64,000 nt of DNA from Stutzerimonas stutzeri. Lineage in GTDB: Bacteria; Pseudomonadota; Gammaproteobacteria; Pseudomonadales; Pseudomonadaceae. How positions within the stretch are numbered: position 1 is the first letter of the stretch; every line of letters begins with the position of its first letter. The position numbers were made by a program, and so were the translations under genes. A model generated the notes under the pieces. The model was given only the letters and a program-made list of their open reading frames with translations, did no database searches and had not been told where the DNA came from. Shown here piece after piece: positions 41,991 through 51,082 of this stretch. Location: contig NZ_CP139348.1 in NCBI RefSeq assembly GCF_038561965.1, positions 4,154,001 through 4,218,000 on the forward strand. Direction: 5' to 3'.

Positions 41991-42665
41991 TCACATCCAG
42001 CCGTATTCGGCCATCGACAGCGGCTCGCCATCACCAACAATGAAGTGGTCAAGCACCCGCACGTCGATCAGCGCCAGCGCCTCCGTCAAGCGCTGAGTCA
42101 GCTGACGATCCGCCTGACTGGGTTCAGCCACACCGGATGGGTGATTGTGGGTCAGGATGACCGCTGCCGCGTTCTGCGCCAGCGCACGCTTGACCACCTG
42201 CCGCGGATACACGCTGGCGCCGTCAATGGTGCCGTGGAACAGCACCTCAAAGGCCAGCACGCGGTGTTTGGAATCGAGAAACAAACAGCCGAACAGCTCG
42301 TGCGGCTCATGGCGCAGCCGGGCCTTGAGGTAGTCGCGCACCGCTTGCGGCGACTCCAGCGCCGAGTCTCGCCGCAGCCGCTCGGCCAGATGCCTGCGCG
42401 CCATTTCCAGTACCGCCTGCAACTGGGCGAATTTCGCCGGTCCCAGCCCCAGGTGCGCGCTGAATTGATCGAGTTCTGCCTCAAGCAGCGCCCGCAGGCT
42501 GCCGAACTCGGCGAGCAGTTGCCGGGCGAGGTCCACTGCGCTTTTTCCGGCGACGCCGGTGCGCAGGAATATCGCCAGCAATTCAGCGTCGGAAAGCGCG
42601 GCTGCGCCCTGTTCGAGTAGCTTTTCCCGCGGCCGCTCCGCCGCTGGCCAGTCACGTATGCTCAT
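41991..42665 (-). CDS. radC: RadC/YicR JAMM-domain protein
   Basis: A 224-residue protein: an N-terminal helix-hairpin-helix region (about 1-100) and a C-terminal MPN/JAMM domain. The metal motif is LTHNHPSGVAEPSQAD with the upstream glutamate in VLAFEVLFHG. Once linked to repair, its enzymatic role is unsettled. It is divergent from coaBC, a very conserved pairing. The rpmB-rpmG genes that often follow radC are not here. Confidence 0.93.
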   Translation of the reverse strand: MSIRDWPAAERPREKLLEQGAAALSDAELLAIFLRTGVAGKSAVDLARQLLAEFGSLRALLEAELDQFSAHLGLGPAKFAQLQAVLEMARRHLAERLRRDSALESPQAVRDYLKARLRHEPHELFGCLFLDSKHRVLAFEVLFHGTIDGASVYPRQVVKRALAQNAAAVILTHNHPSGVAEPSQADRQLTQRLTEALALIDVRVLDHFIVGDGEPLSMAEYGWM

Positions 42666-42803
42666 GTCCTCTCCCTGTAGAGCAAGCCCACTTTTCCGCT
42701 GTGGGCGCTGTGCTATCTTAGCCCGTCATTTTTCCGGGGTATCGGGCGTTTTCTGACCTGGTTCTCACTCCGGACAGTCCTACAAAGTCAACAAGGCAGG
42801 CCT

Positions 42804-44012
42804 ATGCAGCGGCTGTATCGTAAACGCATCGTCCTGGGCGTCGGCGGCGGCATCGCCGCCTACAAGAGCGCTGAACTGGTCCGCCGATTGCGCGACCACG
42901 GCGCCGAAGTCCGGGTGGTGATGACCCAGGGCGGGCGTGAGTTCATAACCCCCCTCACTCTGCAGGCGCTATCCGGCCACCCGGTCCATCTGGATCTGCT
43001 CGACCCCGCCGCCGAAGCGGCGATGGGGCACATCGAACTGGCGCGCTGGGCCGACCTGGTATTGATCGCTCCGGCCACCGCCGATCTCATGGCCCGTCTC
43101 GCCCAGGGCATCGCCAATGACCTGCTGACCACCGTGGTGCTGGCGACCAACGCCCCCGTCGCACTGGCGCCGGCGATGAACCAGGCGATGTGGGCCGACC
43201 CCGCCACCCAGGCCAACCGCGCCCTGCTGCTCGAACGTGGTATCCGCCTGTTCGGCCCCGGTTCCGGCAGCCAGGCCTGTGGCGATGTCGGCATGGGCCG
43301 CATGCTCGAAGCCGAGGAACTGGCCCAGGCCGCTGCGGACTGCTTCGCTACCGGCATGCTGACCGGCAAGCACCTGCTGATTACCGCCGGGCCGACTCAG
43401 GAAAACATCGATCCGGTGCGCTACATCACCAATCACAGCTCGGGCAAGATGGGCTTCGCCCTGGCCGAGGCGGCCGCCGAGGCCGGCGCCAGGGTGACGC
43501 TGGTCACCGGCCCGGTATTCCTGCCGACGCCTGACCGCGTGCAGCGCATCGATGTGGTCAGCGCCCGTGACATGCTCGCCGCGTGCGAGGCTGCGATGCC
43601 CTGCGACATCCTCATCGCCGCGGCCGCCGTTGCCGACTACCGCCCGGAAGTGGTGGCACCACACAAGCTAAAGAAAGACCCCAGTACCGGTGACGGCCTG
43701 CTGCTGCAGATGGTCCGCAATCCGGACATCCTCGCCACCCTGGCGAGCCGCCCGGATCGCCCGTTCTGCGTCGGTTTCGCCGCCGAGACCGAGAATCTGC
43801 TGGAATACGCCACGCGCAAGCTACGCGATAAGAATCTCGACCTGATCGTCGCCAATGACGTCGCCAACCCCAGCATCGGCTTCAACAGCGAAGACAACGC
43901 CGTCAGCGTGATCGACCGCCAGCAACACGAAACCCGCTTCGGCCAGGCCAGCAAGGGACACATTGCCCGCGCGCTGGTGGCCTTTATTGCCGACCGCTAC
44001 AAAGAGTCCTGA
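42804..44012 (+). CDS. coaBC: bifunctional CoaBC (phosphopantothenoylcysteine synthase/decarboxylase)
   Basis: A 402-residue enzyme for two steps of coenzyme A synthesis. The N-terminal FMN decarboxylase half has the active-site His in GHIELARWADLVLIAPATA and the Cys loop ACGDVGMGRM. The C-terminal CTP-dependent synthase half begins LITAGPTQENIDPVRYITNHSSGKMG. It heads the coaBC-dut-algC-argB cluster, with one base before dut. Confidence 0.96.
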   Translation: MQRLYRKRIVLGVGGGIAAYKSAELVRRLRDHGAEVRVVMTQGGREFITPLTLQALSGHPVHLDLLDPAAEAAMGHIELARWADLVLIAPATADLMARLAQGIANDLLTTVVLATNAPVALAPAMNQAMWADPATQANRALLLERGIRLFGPGSGSQACGDVGMGRMLEAEELAQAAADCFATGMLTGKHLLITAGPTQENIDPVRYITNHSSGKMGFALAEAAAEAGARVTLVTGPVFLPTPDRVQRIDVVSARDMLAACEAAMPCDILIAAAAVADYRPEVVAPHKLKKDPSTGDGLLLQMVRNPDILATLASRPDRPFCVGFAAETENLLEYATRKLRDKNLDLIVANDVANPSIGFNSEDNAVSVIDRQQHETRFGQASKGHIARALVAFIADRYKES

Positions 44013-44013
44013 C

Positions 44014-44469
44014 ATGCACGCACTTCAAGCCAAGATCCTCGACCCTCGCCTCGGCAAGGACTTCCCGCTTCCCGAATACACCACACCGGGCTCGGCCGGC
44101 CTCGATCTGCGCGCGATGCTGCAGAACGACACCGTCCTCGAACCTGGCCAGACCCTGCTGATTCCGACCGGGCTGGCTATCCATATCGGCGACCCGGGGC
44201 TTGCGGCGCTGATCCTGCCGCGCTCGGGCCTGGGCCATAAGCACGGCATCGTGCTCGGCAACCTGGTCGGATTGATCGACTCGGACTACCAGGGCGAGCT
44301 GATGGTGTCCTGCTGGAACCGCGGCCAGAGCGCCTTCACCATCGCCATCGGGGAACGCATCGCGCAGTTGATGCTGGTGCCGGTGGTGCAGGCTCGCTTC
44401 GAACTGGTCGACAGCTTCGACAGCAGCGATCGCGGCGCCGGTGGCTTCGGACACTCCGGCAGCCACTAA
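44014..44469 (+). CDS. dut: dUTP pyrophosphatase
   Basis: A 151-residue trimeric dUTPase keeping uracil out of DNA and supplying dUMP. The five motifs are visible, including PGSAGLDLRA, PRSGLGHKHGIVLGN, GLIDSDYQGEL and C-terminal RGAGGFGHSG. The ATG at 44014 follows the coaBC stop by one base; the longer frame is read-through of that gene. Confidence 0.96.
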   Translation: MHALQAKILDPRLGKDFPLPEYTTPGSAGLDLRAMLQNDTVLEPGQTLLIPTGLAIHIGDPGLAALILPRSGLGHKHGIVLGNLVGLIDSDYQGELMVSCWNRGQSAFTIAIGERIAQLMLVPVVQARFELVDSFDSSDRGAGGFGHSGSH

Positions 44470-44513
44470 GCCGCCTTGCCCCGCCCAACTTTCAGGATGA
44501 TTCGAGGAGCTTC

Positions 44514-47090
44514 ATGGCACTCTTCAAGCGCACTGCCAAGGATTCAGGCTTACTGAACCCCGCCAGCACCCGCAGAAAGCCCTCCGGCTTTACCGTCAAA
44601 CCGTTATTGGGCGGCCTCGCAAGCGGCCTCATCGGGCTTGGTGCCGCCGCCGCGCTACTCTGGCTGGGCCTGCAGAACGCGCAACAGCAGCAACAGACGC
44701 AGCTCACCCAGGCCTGGGGCCAGAGCCAGGCCGGCGCATTGCAGCAGGCACTAAGGCAACTGCGTGCCGACGCCCAGGCCATGGCGGACCGGCAACAGTT
44801 GGCTGATGCGCTACGCGGAGACGTCGAGCGCAAACGCGAAGCCGAAGAGCGTTTGCTGCAGCTACCGGGTGTCGTCGATGCGCACCTCAACATTCGCGGC
44901 AGGGCCGTGCCGGACACCAACCGTCCAGGCCCGTTGAATTTTGCCGCGCTCGATCTGCTGCAGCGCGTCGAAGCCGGCCAATCACCGGCACCGGAAGCCT
45001 ACAAGGTCGATAATCGCTGGTTGCTATACAGCGCCATGCCGCTGCGCGCAGAGGGGCAGCAGGCCATACGCGGCACGCTGCTGCTGGTCAGCGACCTTGA
45101 GCGCATACTCGCAGCGCTTCCGACACTGCCCGCCGAGGCCGGACAGCTACGCCTGACTCAGCAGTTTCCCGGCACCCCGGAACAGCAACTGCTGCTGCAA
45201 CGCGGCACGCCAGGCGACACGGCTACTGCGACGCCCCTGGTCAGCGGCAACGCCAACTGGAAGCTGGTTTACACCCCCGGCAGCGAAGCGGAACAGGCCG
45301 CACTCGCGCCAATGTTCCTCATAGGCGCTGCGCTGCTGGCCCTTGCCGGCATGTTGATCGGCCTGCAATTGGTACTTGGCGGCCAGCAGCGCAGGCTGCG
45401 CCAAGACGTGATGCAGATCAGCAGCCTGCTGCAGGAACTCTCCACCGGCAAGACCATCCAAGTACCGGCCCTGAGCCTGCCGGTCCTCGACGCACTGGCC
45501 AGGAACATGGTCCGACTGCCCGTCCGCCCCGCTGGACCGGCTCCGACTCAGGCACCCGCCGCGGCACCAGCCGTTCGGCCTGCCAAACCTACCGAGTACG
45601 TCGATCCGCGCTTGCCGGAGACCGATATTCTCGACATCGATATTCTCGACGAGGACCAGGACATTTTCGGCCTCGATACCAAGGAGCGAGAAACCGCAAT
45701 GAGCAGCGCCAAAGCCCCGAATCTACCCGCCAGTATTTTCCGCGCCTACGACATCCGCGGCGTTGTCGGCGATAGCCTGACCACCGAAACCGCCTATTGG
45801 GTCGGCCGCGCCATCGGGTCAGAGAGCCTCGCCAAAGGTGAATCCAATGTGTCGGTTGGCCGTGATGGACGCCTGTCCGGTCCCGAACTGGTCGAGCACC
45901 TCATCCAAGGCCTGCTCGACAGTGGCTGCGATGTCAGCGATATCGGCATGGTGCCGACTCCGGTGCTCTATTACGCAGCGAACATTCTTGCCGGCAAGTC
46001 CGGAGTGATGCTTACCGGTAGCCACAACCCACCCGATTACAACGGCTTCAAGATCGTCATCGCCGGAGACACGCTGGCCAACGAACAGATCCAGACCCTG
46101 CGCACTCGTATCGAGACCAATGACCTGTCCAGCGGCGTCGGCAAAGTCGAGCAGGTCGACGTTCTGGAGCGCTATTTCGAGCAGATTCGCACCGACATCG
46201 CCATGGCCAAGCCGATGAAGGTGGTGGTCGACTGCGGCAACGGCGTCGCCGGCGTCATCGCCCCGCGCATGATCGAAGCACTGGGCTGCACCGTGATCCC
46301 ACTGTACTGCGATGTCGATGGCAACTTCCCCAACCACCATCCAGATCCGGGCAAGCCAGAGAATCTAGTCGACCTGATCGCCAAGGTGAAGTCGGAGAAA
46401 GCCGATCTCGGCCTGGCGTTCGATGGCGATGGCGACCGCGTCGGCGTCGTAACCAATACCGGCACCATGATCTATGCAGACCGCCTGCTGATGCTTTTTG
46501 CCAAGGATGTCGTCTCGCGCAATCCCGGCGCCGACATCATCTTCGACGTCAAATGCACGCGCCGCCTGACCCCATTGATCAGCGGCTACGGTGGTCGCCC
46601 GGTGATGTGGAAGACCGGCCATTCGCTGATCAAGAAGAAAATGAAGGAATCTGGCGCACTGCTGGCTGGCGAAATGAGCGGCCACATCTTCTTCAAGGAA
46701 CGCTGGTTCGGCTTCGACGACGGCATCTACAGCGCCGCGCGCCTGCTGGAGATCCTCAGCCAGGACAAGCGCGACGCCGAGCAGGTGTTCGCTGCGTTCC
46801 CCTGCGATATCTCGACACCGGAAATCAACATCACGGTGACAGAGGAAAGCAAATTCACCATCATGGACGCCCTGCAACGCGACGCTCAGTGGGGCGAAGC
46901 AAACCTGATCACCCTCGACGGTGTGCGTGTTGACTATCCCAAAGGCTGGGGCCTGATTCGCGCTTCGAACACAACGCCGGTACTGGTGCTGCGCTTCGAA
47001 GCCGACAGCGAGGAAGAGCTCAGCCGCATCCAGGACGTCTTCCGCGGACAGCTGCTCAGCGTTGCACCCGACCTCAAACTGCCGTTCTGA
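44514..47090 (+). CDS. algC: membrane-anchored phosphomannomutase/phosphoglucomutase AlgC (long form)
   Basis: An 858-residue protein. Residues 1-395 form an N-terminal extension: TM helix about 30-52, a coiled-coil/periplasmic-type region, a second TM about 262-285, a Pro/Ala linker and an acidic stretch. Residues 396-858 are classic AlgC, with phosphoserine S503 (TGSHNPPDYNG), metal loop DGDGDR and sugar loop GEMSGH. It makes mannose-1-P and glucose-1-P for alginate, LPS and rhamnolipid. An internal start with AAGGAG gives a 463-residue soluble form, the length classically annotated for P. aeruginosa. Both forms may exist. Confidence 0.92.
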   Translation: MALFKRTAKDSGLLNPASTRRKPSGFTVKPLLGGLASGLIGLGAAAALLWLGLQNAQQQQQTQLTQAWGQSQAGALQQALRQLRADAQAMADRQQLADALRGDVERKREAEERLLQLPGVVDAHLNIRGRAVPDTNRPGPLNFAALDLLQRVEAGQSPAPEAYKVDNRWLLYSAMPLRAEGQQAIRGTLLLVSDLERILAALPTLPAEAGQLRLTQQFPGTPEQQLLLQRGTPGDTATATPLVSGNANWKLVYTPGSEAEQAALAPMFLIGAALLALAGMLIGLQLVLGGQQRRLRQDVMQISSLLQELSTGKTIQVPALSLPVLDALARNMVRLPVRPAGPAPTQAPAAAPAVRPAKPTEYVDPRLPETDILDIDILDEDQDIFGLDTKERETAMSSAKAPNLPASIFRAYDIRGVVGDSLTTETAYWVGRAIGSESLAKGESNVSVGRDGRLSGPELVEHLIQGLLDSGCDVSDIGMVPTPVLYYAANILAGKSGVMLTGSHNPPDYNGFKIVIAGDTLANEQIQTLRTRIETNDLSSGVGKVEQVDVLERYFEQIRTDIAMAKPMKVVVDCGNGVAGVIAPRMIEALGCTVIPLYCDVDGNFPNHHPDPGKPENLVDLIAKVKSEKADLGLAFDGDGDRVGVVTNTGTMIYADRLLMLFAKDVVSRNPGADIIFDVKCTRRLTPLISGYGGRPVMWKTGHSLIKKKMKESGALLAGEMSGHIFFKERWFGFDDGIYSAARLLEILSQDKRDAEQVFAAFPCDISTPEINITVTEESKFTIMDALQRDAQWGEANLITLDGVRVDYPKGWGLIRASNTTPVLVLRFEADSEEELSRIQDVFRGQLLSVAPDLKLPF
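45681..45701 (+). promoter_or_regulatory. internal ribosome site and start for soluble AlgC
   Basis: AAGGAG (45681-45686) lies 12 bases before an in-frame ATG (45699). Translation from here yields exactly 463 residues with S108 as the phosphoserine, the numbering of classical AlgC. The spacing is a little long. Confidence 0.5.
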
Positions 47091-47106
47091 TCCTGCGGAG
47101 CCCTGC

Positions 47107-48009
47107 ATGACCCTCAGCCGTGAAGCTGCCACCCAATTCGCCAAGGTACTGTCCGAGGCGTTGCCCTATATCCGCCGATTCGTCGGCAAGACGCTGGTCA
47201 TCAAGTACGGCGGCAACGCGATGGAGAGCGAGGAGCTGAAGACCGGCTTCGCGCGCGATATCGTGCTGATGAAGGCAGTGGGCATCAACCCGGTGGTGGT
47301 GCACGGCGGCGGTCCGCAGATCGGTGATCTGCTCAAGCGCCTGAACATCGAAAGCCACTTCATCGACGGCATGCGTGTCACCGACAGCCAGACCATGGAC
47401 GTGGTGGAGATGGTCCTCGGCGGCCAGGTCAACAAGAGCATCGTCAGCCTGATCAACCAGCATGGCGGCAGCGCCATCGGCCTGACCGGCAAAGACGCCG
47501 GTCTGATCCGCGCGAAAAAGCTCAAGGCAACCCGTCAGACGCCGGAGATGACCAAACCGGAAATCATCGACATCGGCCATGTCGGCGAAGTCACCGGGGT
47601 AAACGCGGAGCTGCTGGAGATGTTGGTCAAAGGCAACTTCATCCCGGTAATCGCACCGATTGGCGTCGGCGAGAAAGGCGAGTCCTACAACATCAACGCC
47701 GATCTGGTCGCCGGCAAGGTGGCCGAGGCGCTGAAAGCCGAAAAGCTGATGCTGCTGACCAACATTGCCGGCCTGATGGATAAGCAGGGTAGCGTGCTGA
47801 CCGGCCTGTCTACCGCACAGGTCGATGCACTGATCGCCGACGGCACCATCTACGGCGGCATGCTGCCGAAGATCCGCTGCGCTCTTGAAGCGGTTCAGGG
47901 CGGCGTCAACAGCGCGCACATCATCGACGGTCGCGTGCCAAACGCGGTGCTGCTGGAGATTTTCACTGACGTCGGGGTCGGCACACTGATCACCAACAGT
48001 CAGGGTTGA
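47107..48009 (+). CDS. argB: acetylglutamate kinase
   Basis: A 300-residue amino acid kinase catalysing the second step of arginine synthesis. Visible are VIKYGGNAM, VVHGGGPQIGDLL, the N-acetylglutamate site and LLTNIAGLMD. The N-terminal helix (about 1-25) is the extension of arginine-inhibited hexameric enzymes. GGAG supports the ATG at 47107. It ends 14 bases before a strong terminator, closing the coaBC-argB cluster. Confidence 0.96.
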   Translation: MTLSREAATQFAKVLSEALPYIRRFVGKTLVIKYGGNAMESEELKTGFARDIVLMKAVGINPVVVHGGGPQIGDLLKRLNIESHFIDGMRVTDSQTMDVVEMVLGGQVNKSIVSLINQHGGSAIGLTGKDAGLIRAKKLKATRQTPEMTKPEIIDIGHVGEVTGVNAELLEMLVKGNFIPVIAPIGVGEKGESYNINADLVAGKVAEALKAEKLMLLTNIAGLMDKQGSVLTGLSTAQVDALIADGTIYGGMLPKIRCALEAVQGGVNSAHIIDGRVPNAVLLEIFTDVGVGTLITNSQG

Positions 48010-48023
48010 TCTCGACGCAGACG

Positions 48024-48051
48024 AAAAAGGGGAGCCTAGGCTCCCCTTTTT
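48024..48051. terminator. bidirectional rho-independent terminator
   Basis: A perfect 13-bp inverted repeat, AAAAAGGGGAGCC facing GGCTCCCCTTTTT across two bases. It serves the convergent argB and DUF3360 genes, with T-runs on both strands. Confidence 0.95.
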
Positions 48052-48069
48052 CATGCTGACGTCAGCCAA

Positions 48070-49545
48070 TCAGAGATCGATGCGGAACGACTCCAGCATC
48101 GCCGGGATACCGGGAAACATACCGATACCCAGCATCACCGCGCAGAGCACGATGAATACGATCGTCGGGATTACCCAGCGATGCAGGTGGCTCAACGATT
48201 GCCCGCGTTCCTTGTCACCAATTAGCCCAAGGTTGTCGAGCAACACTGTCAGCGACCAGCCGAACACCGGATTAACCAGCGCCGAGGAGAAGATCACGAT
48301 GGCGGCCGACTGCGAGGTCTTGCCTTCGCGGGTCATCTGCATGCCGGCTTCCAGCAGTGGCAGGAACACCCCGACCATCAGCGCCACACTCAGCACGGGC
48401 GGCCAGATCGCCAGATCCATTGGGTAACCCCACAGCGCTGCGACCACGCAGAGCAGGCCGGTGAGCACCGCACCCGCAGGTATCGGGCGCTTGGCGATAG
48501 CGGCCGGCACCATGAAGGTGCCCCAGGACGAAGCCAGATTGCCTCCACCCAGAGACGTACCGACGATCTGCCGTGCGGCGGCCACACACATGGTGTCGTC
48601 GATGTTCATCAGCACTTTCTTCGCCTTAGGCGGGTAATTGAGCTGCTGGAACACCCGATGGCCGAGGAAGTCAGGCGACCACATCGCCACCGCCAGAACG
48701 GCAAAGGGGGCGACGGCGATGAAGTGATGCAGGTCAGGCAAGCCGATCTGCCAGCCAGTGGTCTCGCCCCACCAATACATCGGATTCAGGTTGGGTATGC
48801 CCGGCTCGGTAGTGAATTCGAACGGAGCACCCAACGCGAAGGCAATCACTGCCGCCAAAGCTGAACCCAGCGGGATTGCCAGCCAGCGCATGCGGATATG
48901 CTCAAGGTAGGCGTACATGACGATGGTGGCGAATACCACGACGAAAGCGATGTAGCCCATATCGAAGCTCTCGGCCCAACCGAACAGCTTCTTGATCTGC
49001 GACGTGATGCCAATGAAACCCAGATAGAGCAGCAAGCCGCCGCACACGCCGTCACTGGTCAGCCGCGCCAGTAGACTACCGCCCTTGAATACCCCCAGCG
49101 TGAAGCCGAGCACGCCGACCATGATGCCCAGCGCCATAGGGTGCCCGCCCGACGCAACGATCAGAGGGATCAACGGAATCAGCGGGCCGTGGGTTCCGGC
49201 CAGGTTGGCCGTGGGATTGAGAAAGCCGGAAAACAGCACCACGAACAGCACTGCGGCAATCAGCATCTCGTAACGCGCGTTCTCGATCACGAACTCATTG
49301 GACAGCCCCATCGGGCCTGCGAACGCGGCAACTATCGCCGCCACCATGACGATCTTGCCAATGGTCGCCGCCATGGCCGGCACCCAGTCCTCGTACTCGA
49401 AGCGATAGTCGCGAAACGGCAGGTTTATACCCCAGCGTGTCGGCGCCATGATCTCCAGTTCGTGTTCCAGGTATTCAGAGCGAGTCGCGAAATTTCCCTT
49501 CGGCCTGTGAAGCTCCTGATAACTGCGTAGGTCCCTATCATTCAT
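48070..49545 (-). CDS. DUF3360-family membrane permease
   Basis: A 491-residue polytopic protein with about 11-12 helices after a charged N-terminus (about 55 residues). Features such as NPTANLAGTHGPLIPLIPLIVASGG and GTSLGGGNLASSWGTFMVPAAIAKRPIP resemble SulP/xanthine-uracil type carriers. I assign it to DUF3360 from memory of the family's size and start. The transported solute is unknown. No clear ribosome site is seen before the ATG. It stands alone between two terminators. Confidence 0.75.
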   Translation of the reverse strand: MNDRDLRSYQELHRPKGNFATRSEYLEHELEIMAPTRWGINLPFRDYRFEYEDWVPAMAATIGKIVMVAAIVAAFAGPMGLSNEFVIENARYEMLIAAVLFVVLFSGFLNPTANLAGTHGPLIPLIPLIVASGGHPMALGIMVGVLGFTLGVFKGGSLLARLTSDGVCGGLLLYLGFIGITSQIKKLFGWAESFDMGYIAFVVVFATIVMYAYLEHIRMRWLAIPLGSALAAVIAFALGAPFEFTTEPGIPNLNPMYWWGETTGWQIGLPDLHHFIAVAPFAVLAVAMWSPDFLGHRVFQQLNYPPKAKKVLMNIDDTMCVAAARQIVGTSLGGGNLASSWGTFMVPAAIAKRPIPAGAVLTGLLCVVAALWGYPMDLAIWPPVLSVALMVGVFLPLLEAGMQMTREGKTSQSAAIVIFSSALVNPVFGWSLTVLLDNLGLIGDKERGQSLSHLHRWVIPTIVFIVLCAVMLGIGMFPGIPAMLESFRIDL

Positions 49546-49711
49546 GCTAGTCAGCCATACCGAAAAATTTGCGCAACGGTACAGACTGACCCAGCTGAAC
49601 TCATCCCTACCTTGAAACTATTGAGATAGAGCGGTCGATGTGATAGCAAGCAAGCTATGCATTAGCGCAGAGCGATGGCGATTGGCCGCAATCAATGGCG
49701 AGGTGATGCAA

Positions 49712-49735
49712 AGAAAGGCAGCCCTAAGGCTGCCT
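49712..49735 (-). terminator. rho-independent terminator of pyrE-DUF4124
   Basis: An 8-bp stem AGGCAGCC/GGCTGCCT (49716-49723, 49728-49735), 4-base loop, then TTTCTTT on the minus strand, just after the DUF4124 stop. Confidence 0.85.
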
Positions 49736-49741
49736 GTGCCG

Positions 49742-50335
49742 TCAGCGCGACCGCCCGAGCAATTCGGCGATCCGCTGACGGTCATTGGCGAAACTGACTT
49801 CAGCATCTGCGCGCGTGCTTTCGAAGCGCTTGAGATCGCGCAGCAAGCTCTGCTCTTCCTTTTCGAGGTTTTCGATCTGCGCCAGCAAGTTGCTCGGAAC
49901 CTTCCGCCCGGCCCGCTCATGGTTGGCTGCCTGCTTGCGCAAGTTCGCGTGCTGGTTACGGATCGACTGAAGATTGCCCTGAGTCAAGCCGATCAAGCTC
50001 TTCAACTCGGCCAGCTTGCGGGCTTCGGCGCGCTCGACATCCTCAACGCTGGCGTACAGCCTCAGCAGTTGCGCATCTGACGCATCGCGCGCCTTCTGTG
50101 CCTGCATCCGGGCAAACTCCTCAGCGGTCGGCGCAGGCGGTATCTCGCGTACCACACGCCCCTGCTCATTGAGCACCTGGTAACCACGGGATATATGTTG
50201 CGGCGGTACACCATGGCGATCGAGCACGACCACGCCACGGTCGTCGACATAGCGATACAACTCGGCAGCCGAGGCCAGTACCGGACATATGACGCCGAGC
50301 AAGAGCAGCGTGCGAGCGGCCACCGATTTACGCAT
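49742..50335 (-). CDS. DUF4124-domain secreted coiled-coil protein
   Basis: A 197-residue protein: signal peptide (to about ASA, residue 23), DUF4124 domain (ELYRYVDDRGVVVLDRHGVPPQHISRGYQV, 25-60), then a long coiled coil (about 95-190). The family opens many pseudomonad periplasmic proteins of unknown role. It starts 20 bases after pyrE and ends before a terminator, so it is the second gene of that transcript. Confidence 0.85.
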   Translation of the reverse strand: MRKSVAARTLLLLGVICPVLASAAELYRYVDDRGVVVLDRHGVPPQHISRGYQVLNEQGRVVREIPPAPTAEEFARMQAQKARDASDAQLLRLYASVEDVERAEARKLAELKSLIGLTQGNLQSIRNQHANLRKQAANHERAGRKVPSNLLAQIENLEKEEQSLLRDLKRFESTRADAEVSFANDRQRIAELLGRSR

Positions 50336-50355
50336 TGCGCATTACCTACCCTGGG

Positions 50356-50997
50356 TCAGATTCCGTACTGCTCGCGATAAGCCTGTACCGCGGGCAGGTG
50401 CTGTTTCAATTGAGCGTCATCCGCGAGATATTCCAGCACTTGCTCCAGGGACACAATACTGATTACCGGCATTCGATAATCACGTTCAACTTCTTGAATC
50501 GCAGAAAGCTCGCCCTGGCCCCTTTCCTGTCGATTTAGCGCGATGAGCACACCTGCCGCCTCGGCATTCTGCGCCCGGATGATCTGCATGACCTCACGGA
50601 TGGCGGTGCCAGCGGTGATCACGTCATCAACGATCAGCACACGACCGGACAGCGGCGCACCAACCAGCGTGCCGCCCTCTCCGTGATCCTTGGCTTCCTT
50701 GCGATTGAAGCACCACGGCAGGTCGCGCTGATGCTGCTCGGCAAGCGCAATGGCCGTGGCAGCGCCCAACGGGATGCCCTTGTAGGCCGGGCCAAAAATC
50801 ACATCGAAATCCAGGCCGCTCTGCATCACTGCCGAAGCGTAGAAACGTCCGAGCTGGGCCAACGCGCTGCCACTGTTGAACAGGCCGGCATTGAAGAAAT
50901 AAGGGCTGGTGCGGCCCGATTTGAGAGTGAACTCACCGAAACGCAGAACGCCGCGCTCGATGGCGAAGCGGATGAACTCGCGCTGGTACGCCTGCAT
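50356..50997 (-). CDS. pyrE: orotate phosphoribosyltransferase
   Basis: A 213-residue enzyme of pyrimidine synthesis, joining orotate and PRPP into OMP. The PRPP loop is RVLIVDDVITAGTAIRE; FGPAYKGIPLG and GRTSPYFFNAG are family hallmarks. It is divergent from crc, the conserved pseudomonad order. Confidence 0.96.
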   Translation of the reverse strand: MQAYQREFIRFAIERGVLRFGEFTLKSGRTSPYFFNAGLFNSGSALAQLGRFYASAVMQSGLDFDVIFGPAYKGIPLGAATAIALAEQHQRDLPWCFNRKEAKDHGEGGTLVGAPLSGRVLIVDDVITAGTAIREVMQIIRAQNAEAAGVLIALNRQERGQGELSAIQEVERDYRMPVISIVSLEQVLEYLADDAQLKQHLPAVQAYREQYGI

Positions 50998-51082
50998 GAA
51001 GAAATTTCCCGGAAAACCACTGTTTTAGCTAATTGCGAAGAGCTTGGGTTATCATACACGCACGTGTTTTTAGGGGCCATTT

